DNA of 64,000 nucleotides, taken from assembly GCA_933228895.1 (NCBI GenBank), contig OW121848.1, positions 91,159,470 through 91,223,469 of the forward strand. The letters run 5' to 3'. Below are positions 10,190 to 22,307 of this stretch, in pieces. Under the pieces are notes generated by a model. The model saw only the letters and a list, made by a program, of their open reading frames with translations, ran no database searches and had not been told where the DNA came from. The DNA is from Platycnemis pennipes (lineage: Eukaryota; Arthropoda; Insecta; Odonata; Platycnemididae). Both the position numbers and the translations under genes were made by a program. Each line of letters begins with the position of its first letter. Within the stretch, counting starts at the first letter, position 1.

Positions 10190-10780
10190 TTTTTACCGTG
10201 CCCTGTTCCTCTCACGTCCCTTCCTCTTCCTCTCTTTCCCCTTCCTCTCCCCCTTTTCCTTCCATCCTCCTCCCCCTTAATTTCGGGACCGCTTGGGAAT
10301 GCTAAGCCGCGGGACAGCGGAGCTCCAACAGCTCCAACCCGTGAAGATTCTGTTATTCAAATCACCCTTCGCGACCTCTTGTATACCGCTCTCCATATAT
10401 TCTCCTTTCCTTTCTCTCTCTCTCTCTTTTTCTCGCACGTAAGAACCCACCCTAATTGCCGTCCGTCCTGCTTCCCCCCTTCAGACTCGCCTCACTTCAC
10501 TTTTTTATCCCCCTTCTCGCACGTTAAATATCTTCCATTTCTCATCCATCGGCTGGTCATTTCTCGGAGTCGTTAACTTTAAAATGCGGCGTGTTGGTGT
10601 TTCTCCTCCCCCTCCCGTCCCAAATTTTACCCCCTCCCCTTATCTTTTTCTGCTCGCTGTAAGGCCTCGTTGTTATTCTCGCTTGTTACTTGCACCCTAC
10701 ATCCTACATCCCCCTCTTCCATAACAACCCCTCCCCTTAGCCTCCGAATCTCTCCTTTCTCTCGTTAAGGTTGTATATAT
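10190..10780 (+). repeat. C/T-rich (pyrimidine) tract
   Basis: Directly after a TG/CG microsatellite (near 10158-10178) the plus strand switches to C and T, with a (CT)n run near 10418-10430. It mirrors the preceding purine tract, so a strong purine/pyrimidine strand switch sits near 10.1-10.2 kb. Apparent frames here are compositional. Confidence 0.7.
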
Positions 10781-12080
10781 ATGTAGGTGCGTCGTTATTT
10801 CATTTTCACGGGGCCGCGAGCGACGTATAGGCGTCGTCTGATTATCTGCCAGGTGTGCGGATTCTCAGCATATAGAGAGACTTTTCGGAGGTTTTTTTAT
10901 TTGATCGTTTGTTGGCAGGACGCGGCGGTAAACAATGCAAATTTCGTTCGGACGGCGGTTTTGTTTTCCGCTTACATATGGGTAGTATCCCGGCATGAGC
11001 CGTTCGCGTCCATGATTGAGTAGTCAGAGACTGTTTTTGTTTCTTTTTTTTTAAGATGATCCTCCTGTAATGTGACTCACTCTGTTTCCTAATTTATAAT
11101 TTTCAGGATGTGTCCGAATTAGCTGGTTATTTAACACCGGCGGCCTTAAATGGAGTGTGATGTAAGCTCCGAAAAAAAAATTTAATGCCGAAATTTATGT
11201 GTCGATGCTTCGTGACACGAATTGCCGTCACATTTTTTTTGCACCTGCGCCTGCTGTTTATTTTCGATGCCCCTAAATCGTAAATTGCGTTCAGAAAGCA
11301 CCCTGAATTATGTTTAGAATATTTTTGCTGCCCTATCATATTCGTCAGCGTGTTCACGCTGCATAAATTATATTCCAGATTATATTTTCGTCGTCATATT
11401 ATTTCTCCTTTTATACTTGGACATCTAGTTGGCTATACTTGAATGCTAAATCTCCTGTTTCATCTCTCTGTTAAATCTGATCAAAAGTTCATGAAGTCTC
11501 GCATGCTTCATTCAATCAATTAATCATCGTCAGGCTATATCCTCGCCTCCGAATAACAGTCATGAGGTCTTAAACCCCTTAATATATCTTCATTATCACG
11601 TAAAAATAATTTTCCATCGACTTCTATTTAAAAATTTAATGCTCTATCCGCCTCATCAGCTTGGTCACCGTACGGGACCGGTAAAATATACCTATATAAT
11701 TGCATTAGTGTTAGTGCTGTTTATTTCGCTCTGAACGTCTCGTTTTGTTCATTTACTTTATCGACCCGCCTGTTTCTGTTCCGTTGGAGTCGGTGTGGTA
11801 AAAAATAAAGGAACGCCGGGTGCGATAGATAACGCTTCCCGCCCCGTGAGAAGATTACCTTTCTGACGGTCACTTAATTCGCGCTATTCATCACAATGGA
11901 ATATCGGGGAAGGGGCTGACCTAGTCTATTTATTCAACGCTTGTGATGATCACGTTGGGGACGGGGAGAAGGGTGTGAAAGGGGTTGAGAGAGGGTGAGC
12001 ATGTCCTCGACTCGGGTAAATGATGAGCCCGCAAACGGCGAGTTTAATAATGAAATTAAATTTCTAATGGGCTCCCGTTC
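10781..12080. other. Unassigned sequence
   Basis: No recognisable gene or repeat. It is moderately AT-rich, with an ATGCAAAT octamer at 10935-10942. Confidence 0.4.
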
Positions 12081-12930
12081 GTGGACCCTTGTTTTTGTTT
12101 CCTGATCATCTCCTCTGTTCACCTCCTATGCTCCTCCTCGCCGTACTCCATTCCATCTCTCGCCCCTCTCCCTCAAGAGGTCCCGTCCAACAGGAATAGG
12201 TCGGATTCCTCAAGGCACGATCTCGCGCCCGCCAAGATTCGATTTTCTCCTTGTCCACTCCCTCCCTTTACCCCGCTCCAAACCCGTGAGACATGTCTTC
12301 CACCATTGTGCCTTCTCTCTCTCTCACCCCCCCTGCGCTACCTGTCCCTCCATGCTTCCCAACTCCTCCTACATTTTCCTCCATCCCCCCTCTCCTCTTT
12401 CTTCTTCTTCATCTCCTTGCCTCGTCCATCTCCCTTCCCCCTCTCCCAAATCTTTCCTTCCCCGCATTCGCTCAGCAGTGCCCTCCTGTTTTCCCCGCTC
12501 GCCGTCTCTTCCTTTCGCCCAATTAATTGTCAATTCCGCCGGGCCTCGTGTCCCGATGATTATCACTTGTCAGCCTTGTCTGGGATTTAGGGGGTGGCGT
12601 GGTTGGGTGGGGTTCCTCCTCCCCACCCCCAGCCCCTCCCTGCGGGGTCCGTGCGCTTGCGGTCCGTCGGGAGGGGACTAGATGAGGTTTTTGAGGCTGG
12701 GAATCCGCGCGATTGTGTTCTCGGAGGCGATCTCCCCCTCCGAGAACGGTTGTGGAGGTGGGCCGGCGGAGTAGAGTCGCAACACAAGACGGGGTCCTTT
12801 GCGGAACACGCCAGGAGCCATTTTCTCCACGTCTCCCCTTCCATCCCAACCCGTAATCGTCTCCCCCCCTCATTCTCCCATCAGCGGCACCCTGCCCGCG
12901 TGCAGACTGGACTTCAATTTCCGGTGGGCG
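12080..12930 (+). repeat. Pyrimidine-rich tract running into a CpG-rich patch
   Basis: 12100-12530 is C/T-rich on the plus strand. 12590-12900 is GC- and CpG-rich. Frames are open on both strands together (for example 12081-12590 plus, 12523-12873 minus), which reflects composition and not coding. No promoter element was identified. Confidence 0.55.
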
Positions 12931-13250
12931 TCAGGAATCTATAATTTCAAAATCGTCGCCTCCGCTCGCCCTTAGCTCTTTTAATGGATTGATTTAAGTC
13001 TTTATCTGGTTCTACTCTCCCCCATGCTCCACGAGACACCCTCCTCCGCGTGTTCTTTTTTGTGGTCTTTCGCTCCTGCCTCGTCCGCCGTAGCGGAGGC
13101 ACCGTGATCGAGAATTAAAATCGAAATGCAAATGAAGGGGTGCGCGTTGGGTTCGGGGAATGGAGTGGGAGAGGGACAGTCTGGAATGATCATGGGGTCA
13201 TTTTTGGATCCTCTTTCGAATCTTACCAAAAAAAAGAAGAGAGTCCTGCT

Positions 13251-13268
13251 CCCCCCCCCCCCCCCCCC
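13251..13268 (+). repeat. 18-base C homopolymer
   Basis: An uninterrupted run of 18 C residues, preceded by an A-rich stretch (AAAAAAAGAAGA) and followed by TCCG. It is likely length-variable and prone to sequencing error. It could form i-motif or G-quadruplex structure on the opposite strand. Confidence 0.95.
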
Positions 13269-13319
13269 TCCGAACCGCCCCGCATGTGTTGTGTTTATGT
13301 AAATCCCAGTGGTGTTCAT

Positions 13320-14165
13320 AATTTTCTATTGCCTCAGCGCCCTTTTTATCTCCGTTCGAAACGTGTGGTTGGGGTCTTGCCGTGTGATGAAAAGTGAGAT
13401 TTGAGCTACTCCTTGTAGTCATCGTCATTCCCCTTCATATTTTCTTTTTATTTCCATGTTTCCCGCAACATGTCATTCAGTTTTCTTTCCGATCCATTTT
13501 GTGTCTAATAAGTTATTGGAGTTATGAATGGCTTCCTTGTATTGCTTTGATCCGATAATGACGTGGAATCCGGACCGTTGAGTCAATTTGCACTTAATGG
13601 TGATGATGTATAATCACGACGCCTATTAGGTTCGGTGAGGGAAAGGTATGTCTCCGGCAATCCTTGTAAACAGCTGTCAGTCATTATTTTTCCTTACTCC
13701 AATTGCTCCCTCGCTTTTCCTGCGAGTATATAGGTAGCGTATTCCATTTTCGCCCAACTCATTCCCAAAACATCGAGTTTCAAATAACTCACGCCGTGTC
13801 AGTGTCCTGATGAATAATTAATGTTCATAATTTTAATCATCGGTATTATACGCTTCCTATCGAGTCCGGTCTGTTTTGGTGAATGCATTAAGAGATGAGT
13901 TTTGTGTGCCGTGAGTTTTTTCCTTGCCGTTTTTGGCTTTGTCTGTATGTCGAGGTCATGATGCACTCTAGATGCTCAGAGCATCGGGCTGGTGTATCAT
14001 TTTGTTAATTTACGTGTCATTAAAGGTAAGATTTTCATCGCCTTGTCTCCATATCTTTTATGTTAGAGATTATGCACGCCCCCTACTCGTTTCGTGCTCC
14101 TTTGCTTCAGTGAAAGAGAGTGGGCTACCATTCGCCAAGTATTCTTGTTTGCAATTTTCATTTTT
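13320..14165. other. Unassigned sequence
   Basis: Nothing recognisable. A 90-codon frame at 13972-14244 runs into the LINE stub at its end and is not a gene. Confidence 0.4.
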
Positions 14166-14169
14166 TATA

Positions 14170-14255
14170 TCATTCATCTACACATCTACACGATACCCTG
14201 CAAGCCACCGCGAGGGTGTGTGGCAGGGGGCACTTCATCATTAAATGTACGTTTT
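14170..14255 (-). mobile_element. LINE 3'-end stub, copy 3 of 8
   Basis: On the plus strand, repeated CATCTACA units are followed by ATACCCTGCAAGCCACC, the loop GCGAG, and GGTGTGTGGCAGGGGGC. This is one of the cleanest copies of the terminal block. The outer stem CCCTGC/GCAGGG and the alternative inner stem GCCAC/GTGGC are both intact. A degraded second block (CATTAAATGTAC) follows. The element lies on the minus strand and its body is missing. Confidence 0.75.
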
Positions 14256-16890
14256 CTGTAATTTGGATTAGGCTTTTTATGTGTTGACTTAAATTCCAGA
14301 ATTAACGTAGTAAGTACCTATTGTTTCATGCTTAATTGTATGCTTTTTGAGTGGTGGGTGAACGGAGCAAATTTAAGTTTATGAAAGTGATCGGAGGTAT
14401 TTGAGGCAAATATTTTTGTAAGAATATATTCAAAATTTTCACCTTTGAGAATTCCATAATCTATCGAATTTTTCACGAATATGGATTCCTAACTTGTAAA
14501 ATTGACTGCGTCCTAACCGATTTGTTAAAGAAATCAAGCTGTTGAGATATAGCGTTTATTTCATTTCAGTCGTCAGTTTTTCAGGTTTATAAAGCTGATT
14601 GACTATTAAGACTTGCAAGAGAGACCACGTGATCAGCGTTTCGTAATAGCATTGAGATTATAATGACTTAATAGTCACCAGCATCATATCTGTGGAGATG
14701 TTATCATTTGTTTCTCGAATTGTCTTCTACGACAAATTGTTACTCTTCAATGCAATATCTTTCAATAGAATCCTTGTTAGCTTCGGGAAAATTTTAATTA
14801 AGAATAAGTTAACTTGAGTACCGCGAAGTTAAATCAATATTATCGTTTCATTTTTGACACGCTTTATCATTCTTTAAATCTTGAACCTTCTGTTGTTATG
14901 TGGAAGTAGTTCCAAGAATCCCTCGGATACGTAAATTATAGACAACACTAAGGAATATCTAAATGTCTAAGTGGTGTTAGGAGTCCATTATTTTTCATTC
15001 CCCCGTAACAAAGGTATTTTAAGTTTTAGTTCCAAAGTTGGGCCGGGAGAACAAACAGTTAATTTTGCTTTGCTGTCTGGACTACGATCCGAAGTTAACT
15101 GGAGCTGGACGACTCCCCATTGCATTGTTTATATTCATTAGATGTTTGGTTTGATACCTTCTCGAGACTCCCCAGGACGATGGGACAGAAAAGATAAGAT
15201 AGCGTAAGTTAGGTGTGGGATGATTCCATAATGGGACCCATTTATTCTAACGACGATTAAATAGCGAACGGGTCGGACCCTGGGTAATGTCGGCGATTAT
15301 CACCATCCATTTGACTCCCCCGTCCACTCTTCAAGGTGATTTGCTGCGCACCAACTTAGTACATTATCTCCATCTCTTAAATGCGTTTGTTGCCGCGATA
15401 TGCCCGTCTGCTTGATAAAAAAAAGGGAGTCGGTGCGAATTTTCTTTTTCTATCACAGTTCCGCATCTTTCTCGTGTGCTAGAGACTTTTGTTTCCGCTC
15501 TCTCCTCTCTTGAGAATTGCTGTGTCGTGCCATCTGTCCGGCTGTTCACATGGTGGTGAGTCTTCCATTCGGTGAAGTAGAAAAAAAGAAAACTTGTTCC
15601 TCCCAAATTAGGCATTGCTGGCGGAAGTACATTCGTTCTTTTCCCTCCTACTGTGCACTGTGAATTGAAATGCCGGAATTCCTATTCACGTGGAAGAGAA
15701 TTGAATTCGCGGATAGTGTACTCCAATCCTTACTTTCCTGAATAATTTGATTTTTTCTGAGGGGGTATGTATAATTAATGCAATGCCGATGTTAAGCATT
15801 TTATACTAACCTCCCTCCCTACGACTCCCTAACTCTCTCCGTGGCCCCCACCTACATAACCTAACACGGCCATTGGACCCACTCTTTTTTGTGTATGATA
15901 AAAGGGACTTTCTTTAAAAATACTTTACTTCTCGTCTGCTCTTTATGAAGTAAATGATGTATTATCAATCTAATTTGAAAATGAATTTATGATGCATCTT
16001 TCTCTTAACGTACTGCTTGGTTGAACTTAACCCCCTCCTCCCTCTCCACCCGGCCCTCCGATATTGATAGGATAGTACAAAGCCCGAACCCTCCTACTTC
16101 AGCGTTACGTAATATGTGGACGGTACCTAAGAGTATGAAATAAATCGGTTGGAGTGCGTGTGTGGGAGTCCGCTGATGAGACGAAATGCAGTAATAGACA
16201 GACATATTTCGGATGATGGCAGTGTCCACTTCCATGTGCAAATGAACTTCTATTTCATTCAAAATTACCGATCATTTGTTGTTTTGTAACTGTTTAAATG
16301 CGGTAAATCGAATCAGTAATGCAATGAGTTATTTTTTCACACCTTGGTCGTATGGAATTATTGAGAGGAGCATGTAACAGGTCAATGTATTAAGTGGCAC
16401 TGCCAAAGAGAAACTGTCGTGATTAGTTATGTTAGAAAAAAAATTGGAAAAACTCTCTCGAAAACGAATCGAGCAAACCTTTGTTAACAGGGCAGGTGTT
16501 CGAGTGTTATCGACTTCCTCCAGATTTAGACGAATAGAAAGATAAACCTTATAGCTCACCTCCAATGTACTATTCAATGATTTTTTCCCTTTAAAAATCT
16601 TTGCAAGCTATAGAAATGGTATGTGCATTATGTCGGCGTCCATTTAAACGGTCTCAGCGAAACCTATGGAAACCACTTGAGCGTAGTACGGAAGGTGTGA
16701 TGGATGTTGTGCGTGCTGAAGTTGCAGTGAAAAATTAGTTCAATATTAATCATAGCGTTGCTTGGTTTTGGGATTGGATGAAACTTACGCGGGAAAAAAA
16801 GCATGCGAAACACTGCTAGTCGTGGAAAAGGAAGATAGGAAATGTCTATGGATGAAATTATTAACCAGTTAATTAAAAAAGAGGGTATCA
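14256..16890. other. Unassigned sequence
   Basis: No recognisable gene or repeat. Short frames on the minus strand (15364-15615, 16005-16262, 16329-16577, 16664-16891) carry no motif I know. Confidence 0.4.
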
Positions 16891-16894
16891 TGTA

Positions 16895-16990
16895 TTATTT
16901 AATGAGTACCCTTCAAGCGTCGATGGTGTGTGGCGAGGGGTAATTCGTCATCAAATGTGCACTACGTAATGCACTAATAGATATATTACT
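16895..16990 (-). mobile_element. LINE 3'-end stub, copy 4 of 8 (divergent)
   Basis: Contains TACCCTTCAAGCGTCGATGG, then TGTGTGGCGAGGGG, and the second conserved block as CATCAAATGTGCACTACG. Both stem arms have mutated, so this is an old copy. It has the same orientation as the others. Confidence 0.55.
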
Positions 16991-17089
16991 TCCTAGTATG
17001 GGAAACGTGTTAATTACTTATGCTCACATTAACCATGCACTCAGGCACACTTTCCGTGGTCCACAGTACATAATGTAGATGTAAGCTCG

Positions 17090-17790
17090 TGATCGTGCAA
17101 TAGATTCGCGATATCTCTTTCGCTGTAGATATGTTGTGTCGGTGTTTTCCGGTCCATTCGCTATTTCATTGGAGAGATTTTCATCAAGTCATCCGTTAAT
17201 AGAGTACCCCATAAAAATGAACCACGTAGTCCATTTTGAAAAAAGTTGACTAATTAAGTCGCTGGGTTTTTGTCCATCACCTTTTTTGTGTTAACCTTCC
17301 TTGCTATAATTTGAGGTACCAACCGATCTACCAGTCACCTGACGCAGACGCTCTCATCTGTAGGTCACCTATAGTTTCAACAGTACAGTATCCTAGTTTC
17401 AACCCACTTCTAATTTTATACTATTAATTGTTGTTTTTAGGAAGGTGACTTAGCCAAGATGATTTGCTCCATCTAAGATAGGTGGGTAGTTGGTAACGGC
17501 AATAATTCTTTCAGGGAATGCAGTCAGGATGAGGTCGGTATCGTTATTAGCTTCCTCTCAACAAAAGACGTGTAGGGGTCCGAGTTTTAATGTTCCATCC
17601 ATATCAAAATATGGAAATCGAAGTGCTCGCCACACAGCAGTCCAAACGGTACCGGTCTGCAGAACGGATATTGAAAAAGAGTTGCGAAGCTATTTTAATT
17701 TTTAAGAAAAGAATCCAAGTTTAGGAAAAGTATTTCGTGATTCAAGGTATATGTTAAAATGTTATGCCTTGACGTTAGTCAGCATCAGGG
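17090..17790. other. Unassigned sequence
   Basis: No recognisable gene or repeat. Confidence 0.35.
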
Positions 17791-17839
17791 CTTGGAACCA
17801 AAATTGGACAAGACAAAAAATCGCCGGAGTGGATGAATT

Positions 17840-18000
17840 TGCTGGGACGGAACGGGACAAACATTTGGGACGGAGAGAAGCGTTGGTATGAGACGAGACG
17901 AAATTATCAGGACGAAAAAAATATCGAGATGAGACTGGACGAAAAATTTTGCAGGATAGGAAGAGATGAAAATAACGGGACGAAATATATGCTGAAGAAG
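17840..18000 (+). repeat. Degenerate GGACGA-type purine repeat, copy 1
   Basis: Several imperfect units such as GGGACGGA, GAGACGAGACGAAA and GACTGGACGAAAAATTTT occur here. The last part aligns with GACTAGACGAAAATTTT in the second patch at 18705-18800. The Lys/Glu-rich 126-codon frame at 17833-18213 is a consequence of this composition. Confidence 0.55.
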
Positions 18001-18704
18001 AAGAGAAAAGGAAAATTTCTGGAGGAAGAAACGTTTAAGGAGAAGAAGAAGAGCAAAAGCTCCTTAAATTTTCTCGCCTATACTGAGAAAAGAAGAACCT
18101 GTTGGATCATCTATAGACAAGCAGCGGTAACCTCGACGACATCTGAAGTAAAGATGAATTTTTTCGCAGTTTTTACTGTCATGCTTGGAAAACGGTTACA
18201 TTTATTTCATTAGGTTTTTATTAATTCAAGAGTTATACTCAGTGATTCGTAATGTGCTTATTTTTACATCCCAAAATCGTAATTAAGCATGGCTTGGAGA
18301 AAAGATTGATCGTTTGCTTTCAATGACCATGACAACAAAACTTATGTCACTAACTGCGCAAATGTGATAGGGTGTTTCTTCATAAATCTACCAAATGGAA
18401 GGCATAAACTGAGTAATTTTAATAAAAGAACGTAATAAAGCAAACTTCGATTTTCAGTACGCTAGGTGCTTCTCAATCGGAATAGGTCCCTAATGTGGAA
18501 TAAAATAATAAGCAAAGGAAAGTGCTCCCGCTAAAAGAACGCTTTTAATATCAACGCAGTTGGCTGCAGCAAAAATCTTGCAAGTGTTATTATCGTAAAA
18601 TTTAAAAAATCACTTCGGGTAAATAAACATTATCAATACCAACATAACGACCAGAATAGAATCATTCCAGAATGAAAAAATTGTGGTATATATAAAGGAA
18701 CGAT

Positions 18705-18800
18705 TAAAATGGAGACGGGCATGCCAAGACGAAAAACTTTTCGGGACGAGACTAGACGAAAATTTTAAGGCGAAAGAATTTTCTAGCGAAAATTTCGGGA
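18705..18800 (+). repeat. Degenerate GGACGA-type purine repeat, copy 2
   Basis: Contains GGGACGAGACTAGACGAAAA and related units in the same orientation as 17840-18000. It probably belongs to the same old dispersed repeat family, whose full length I cannot define. Confidence 0.5.
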
Positions 18801-18911
18801 TGATGGTTTGTTCACTTCCGTTCCTAGCCTTGGTCAGTATTGTTGATCGACATTTACCAATTGGATACATTTTTAAAATGGGAAAAGGTAAATGATGCTC
18901 AATAATGTATA

Positions 18912-19045
18912 GCGAAGGGGGTACTGAACTTGACATGCTCCTCTTACGCCTCTTGTGAACATCTTCCTCTGCTTGGATTTTAACCCGGGCGGGGTGGGAA
19001 GCCGGTACTCTAGCCACCACACCAACTATATCCCCACTACAAGCT
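18912..19045 (-). mobile_element. SINE-B fragment (tRNA-like head)
   Basis: On the minus strand the order is GTGGTGTGGCTAGAGTACCG, a degraded B box (GGTTAAAATCC), then TCAAGTTCAGTAC, matching the start of the SINE-B body seen in the copy at 40.4 kb. It is truncated before the CTCTCCACCC body. Confidence 0.6.
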
Positions 19046-19239
19046 ACAGAGAACCTCACATGAGATCCAGATTGCATGCAGCCCCCATTGATAAAGGAGC
19101 CGGCGAATTCTGCGATCTGTACGCCCAGCGACCGAACCGACCTTCTATTTGGATACTGTGTTGGAAACAATGGATCCACCGTGTAGTGGTAGGTGGAGGA
19201 TGGGCGAATAGAATTATCGTAGGGGCCTAGGAGAGTAAC

Positions 19240-19870
19240 GTTGACGGGAGACCGGGCGAGGCTTTGGATGAAGACTGTTTTAATTAATGAGTAGGACGGG
19301 AGACATTCGAGGGTCTAGGAGGCGAGGGGGTGGCTGCTGTCGTGGCGTCCTGTGGGAACGGGGGAGGCCGTATCACGGGGGCATACGAGCCACGGCGACG
19401 TCACGTCCACAGGGGAGACCTTACCGACCGGCCGAGCCCTTGTGGCGAAGCAGAGGGACGCCTCTAAATCAGCGGCGCGGAGGGGATGCCGGCGCGTCCG
19501 GCACCAGAAACTGTGTACGACCCGGTGGGGGAGGATGTGGTTGAGATGTTCCGTGGAGGCATGGGGCCGGGATGGACCGGGGAGAGGGAGGGAGGTGGAT
19601 TTTGTGGGAAGGGTTATTGTTTGGGATGGAAGGTGACTGTTCCGATGCCGAGGCCTGGCAGGGTGAGTGGGTTAGGCGAAGGGGGCGGGCGGGTTGGCAG
19701 TCTTGGTCGAGATCGGAGCGAGGTGGTGCAAGATAGCGATTGGCGGCTGAGGGGGGGAGTGGGGTTTTTCGAACGGGAGGACGTGGTCTCGGATGGGAAG
19801 AGAAGTCGGTGGGCCCTGTTACGCCCAGCCCAAACGCTCGCTCGCCCCACGTAGCATTTCACGAACTGCT
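19240..19870. other. GC-rich, CpG-dense island
   Basis: About 630 bp of clearly higher GC and CpG density than the neighbours. Frames are open on both strands (19287-19544, 19352-19636 and 19486-19854 plus, 19614-19880 minus), so they are not evidence of coding. It could be an unmethylated regulatory island or a GC-rich repeat. No TATA or initiator is convincing. Confidence 0.5.
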
Positions 19871-19879
19871 TGCTGGCCA

Positions 19880-20840
19880 TCGGGTCGTGGGTGTTTAAGT
19901 ACAGGGAGAGGGGAGGAGAGAAGGGTTTGGCAGAGTAAATTGGGAAGATGGAAGAGACTTTTCCTTATTTTTCCTCTTTCCATCCCCTCCTTCACCGGCG
20001 CCGTCCATCCTTCCTTCCATTTTATTTCCCAGAAGTTCCCGCTTTGCTTCCTGATCTAATTAATGTCTTTTTTCGTCGCGATCGCCCTATCGAGGGATGG
20101 AGGGAGGAAGCGTTTAAGGGAAGGAATCTGTCGGAGTGGATCCAATTAGCATCCAGCATCTTATATCTCGGACGTCTATTTGGTCGATTTGCGAAATTAA
20201 GCCACGCAAGTTTGCATTTTTTTAAACGGCCTCCATTTCTATCGTGTAGGTCGTTGAAGTGGTGTCTGTATTTTTGTCGCATTGTTGCTTTGAGCGAAAT
20301 AAATCGAAAGCATTTCTCCCCATACTTTAAAAATTGTGGTATCGGCTAATATTTACGTTAATATTATTTGACGTTTGTATTTATCCTGCCGTAATACTTG
20401 TTTTTTAGAAAAACTGTCCTTGGTTATGAAATTCTCAATTTTAATCACTTATTCTACTATTTTAGACCAAAATGTATGCCTCTCATAAGCATCCTTACTC
20501 ATACAAATGCACTATATTGGAGTGAAGATGTGTTTGAAACAGACACATTGTGTGGTTGGGCTCTTGTTTGCAAGATTAATTTTTTTAACCCCCTAAAATT
20601 TGGGGCTGGATGTTTTCCTGGAATGCACCACTTTTGAATAACTTAACCACCTACAAATGTTACACTGCAAATTATTGCCTTAGAAATTTAAGAAAATATT
20701 TTCCATTGAATTACTTTCGTTGTCTTTGGGACCGAATCAATGAAATTGGCCATGAGTGCTTAAAAGTGCAATCTTTGTTTTCTTGTTATGTTCTAAGTCT
20801 TGCGATGCAAAACTAACACCATTCTGTTCTTTCTTTTACA
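19880..20840. other. Unassigned sequence
   Basis: Falls from a pyrimidine-rich patch (19960-20050) into AT-rich sequence. No gene recognised. The end forms the polypyrimidine tract before the exon candidate at 20842. Confidence 0.35.
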
Positions 20841-20841
20841 G

Positions 20842-20887
20842 GTAACAGGAGACGTTCCTTTTTTGTACTCACGAGTCTTGTGTTGAG
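20842..20887 (+). other. Possible 46-nt exon (splice-site pair only)
   Basis: A pyrimidine tract CTGTTCTTTCTTTTACAG ends at 20841. The next strong donor, GAG|GTACGT, has its GT at 20888-20889. Of the three frames only one is open throughout (NRRRSFFVLTSLVL); the others contain TGA or begin with TAA. An alternative acceptor seven bases downstream would shorten the exon. No neighbouring exon was found, so this rests on splice signals alone, and such pairs occur by chance in long introns. Confidence 0.2.
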
Positions 20888-20889
20888 GT

Positions 20890-22300
20890 ACGTTTGTACA
20901 TTTTATTGTTATTATATTTTTAAAATCTTTTTAAAGTTCGTATAAAATCATTTTTGAATTCGTTTTAATATGAACCATGCTTCGGCGCCTTTATACTACT
21001 TAGTTCTTCCTCTTGTAATGAGCCTTAGTAATCAGTACAAACAAGTAAGATTTTACTTTCGGATTTTCTGGCCAATGTACTCAGTATATGCATTACTTAT
21101 ATATATATGGTTTTCAATTTCATTCCTAACGTAGGGAATAAATAGGTAAAATTATAAATAGCGAGAGGCCCATCTGACGCTATCAGCGTTTTCAGCTATT
21201 CGTTTTTATTCTTTCTCACCGTTACCTCTACCAAGTTGCCTCTCTTTCCTGTCATGAGGTTTATACTCTGAAACGTTTCCAATTTAATAACTAGTGATTT
21301 AATCTTCGAAACTCGCGTTATGTAATGGGTGTTTTTGTTGCCACAGAGACATAAAAAAATTAGTATCACTGATTAATATTTCCAAAATGTGACAAAGGGG
21401 AAACGCAAATGCGAGCGTTAAGATTTTTATTCCCTAATGGCAAAGTAATTTCCCTTTTGGGAAGTTGAGGCTATAAACTCCCTCGGCTTAAAAATATTGC
21501 TTCTTAGTTTTACTGTTGCATTATGCAAAGAAAGAGATGATAGTATGACGAGGCAGTAAAGAAAAGAATTTCAGGACATAAATCAACTCGTACAAAATTT
21601 GAGCCCGGGTCCCTTACAAACATCGCCTTCCGGGAATGGGATCATAAGTTTGACTTTAAACGGTGTGCCATGAATCTTTTTTGATAGCCTTGAAAAGTAT
21701 TTCGTACGATGACTTTATTTTATCTTTTTGGATGGACATTGTAACCAGAAATATTATTTTGTAGGCTTATTTGACCATTAAAAAAATTGTGTCCTCTGAT
21801 GATTATTTTGGTATGCCAAGAACTTTCTCCTCTCGGGGAACCTCATCCTCAGTTCATGCAAACATTTTCGTATAAATTCGCGAAATTAGTGCTCCCTATA
21901 AACTGTTGAAACTCCTTATTCAGTTCTCAAAGCTTTACTTGAGCTTCAGTTGTTTTTTATTATTGCCTACGCATGGACACATCTTTTAGCGATCTGAAGC
22001 AAAAGTGTGCACCAATTGGTTAGTTTCCAGGGATTCAGATATTTTTAGGATATTAACTGGTACTCGTAAACGAAAGTTGACAGCATGTTGCATAACTTGT
22101 TACTTCATTATTTTGCTACTAATATTCGGGAGAGTTTGTACTTTCAAGGTGGGGCGGAGGAAACTTTCCAGGGCAACTACAAATAATTTTGCAAAGCATA
22201 GTTTTCTGCTTTTTTATCATTGTCTCTCATGTTCATAGGAAGAATATTTTTTGGAAAAAATTCTTGCAGTTTACTTGCATTCACAATCTCGTTTGCGTTA
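20890..22300. other. Unassigned AT-rich sequence
   Basis: No gene or repeat recognised apart from a short (AT)n run near 21100-21108. Confidence 0.4.
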
Positions 22301-22307
22301 CCTTAAC

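Noticed and set aside
9514..10215. 233-codon minus-strand frame rich in Pro, Ser and His
   Set aside because: It is the reverse reading of a purine-rich low-complexity tract; a shifted frame (9759-10100) is open over the same interval.
17833..18213. 126-codon Lys/Glu-rich frame
   Set aside because: Translation of the GGACGA-type purine repeat.
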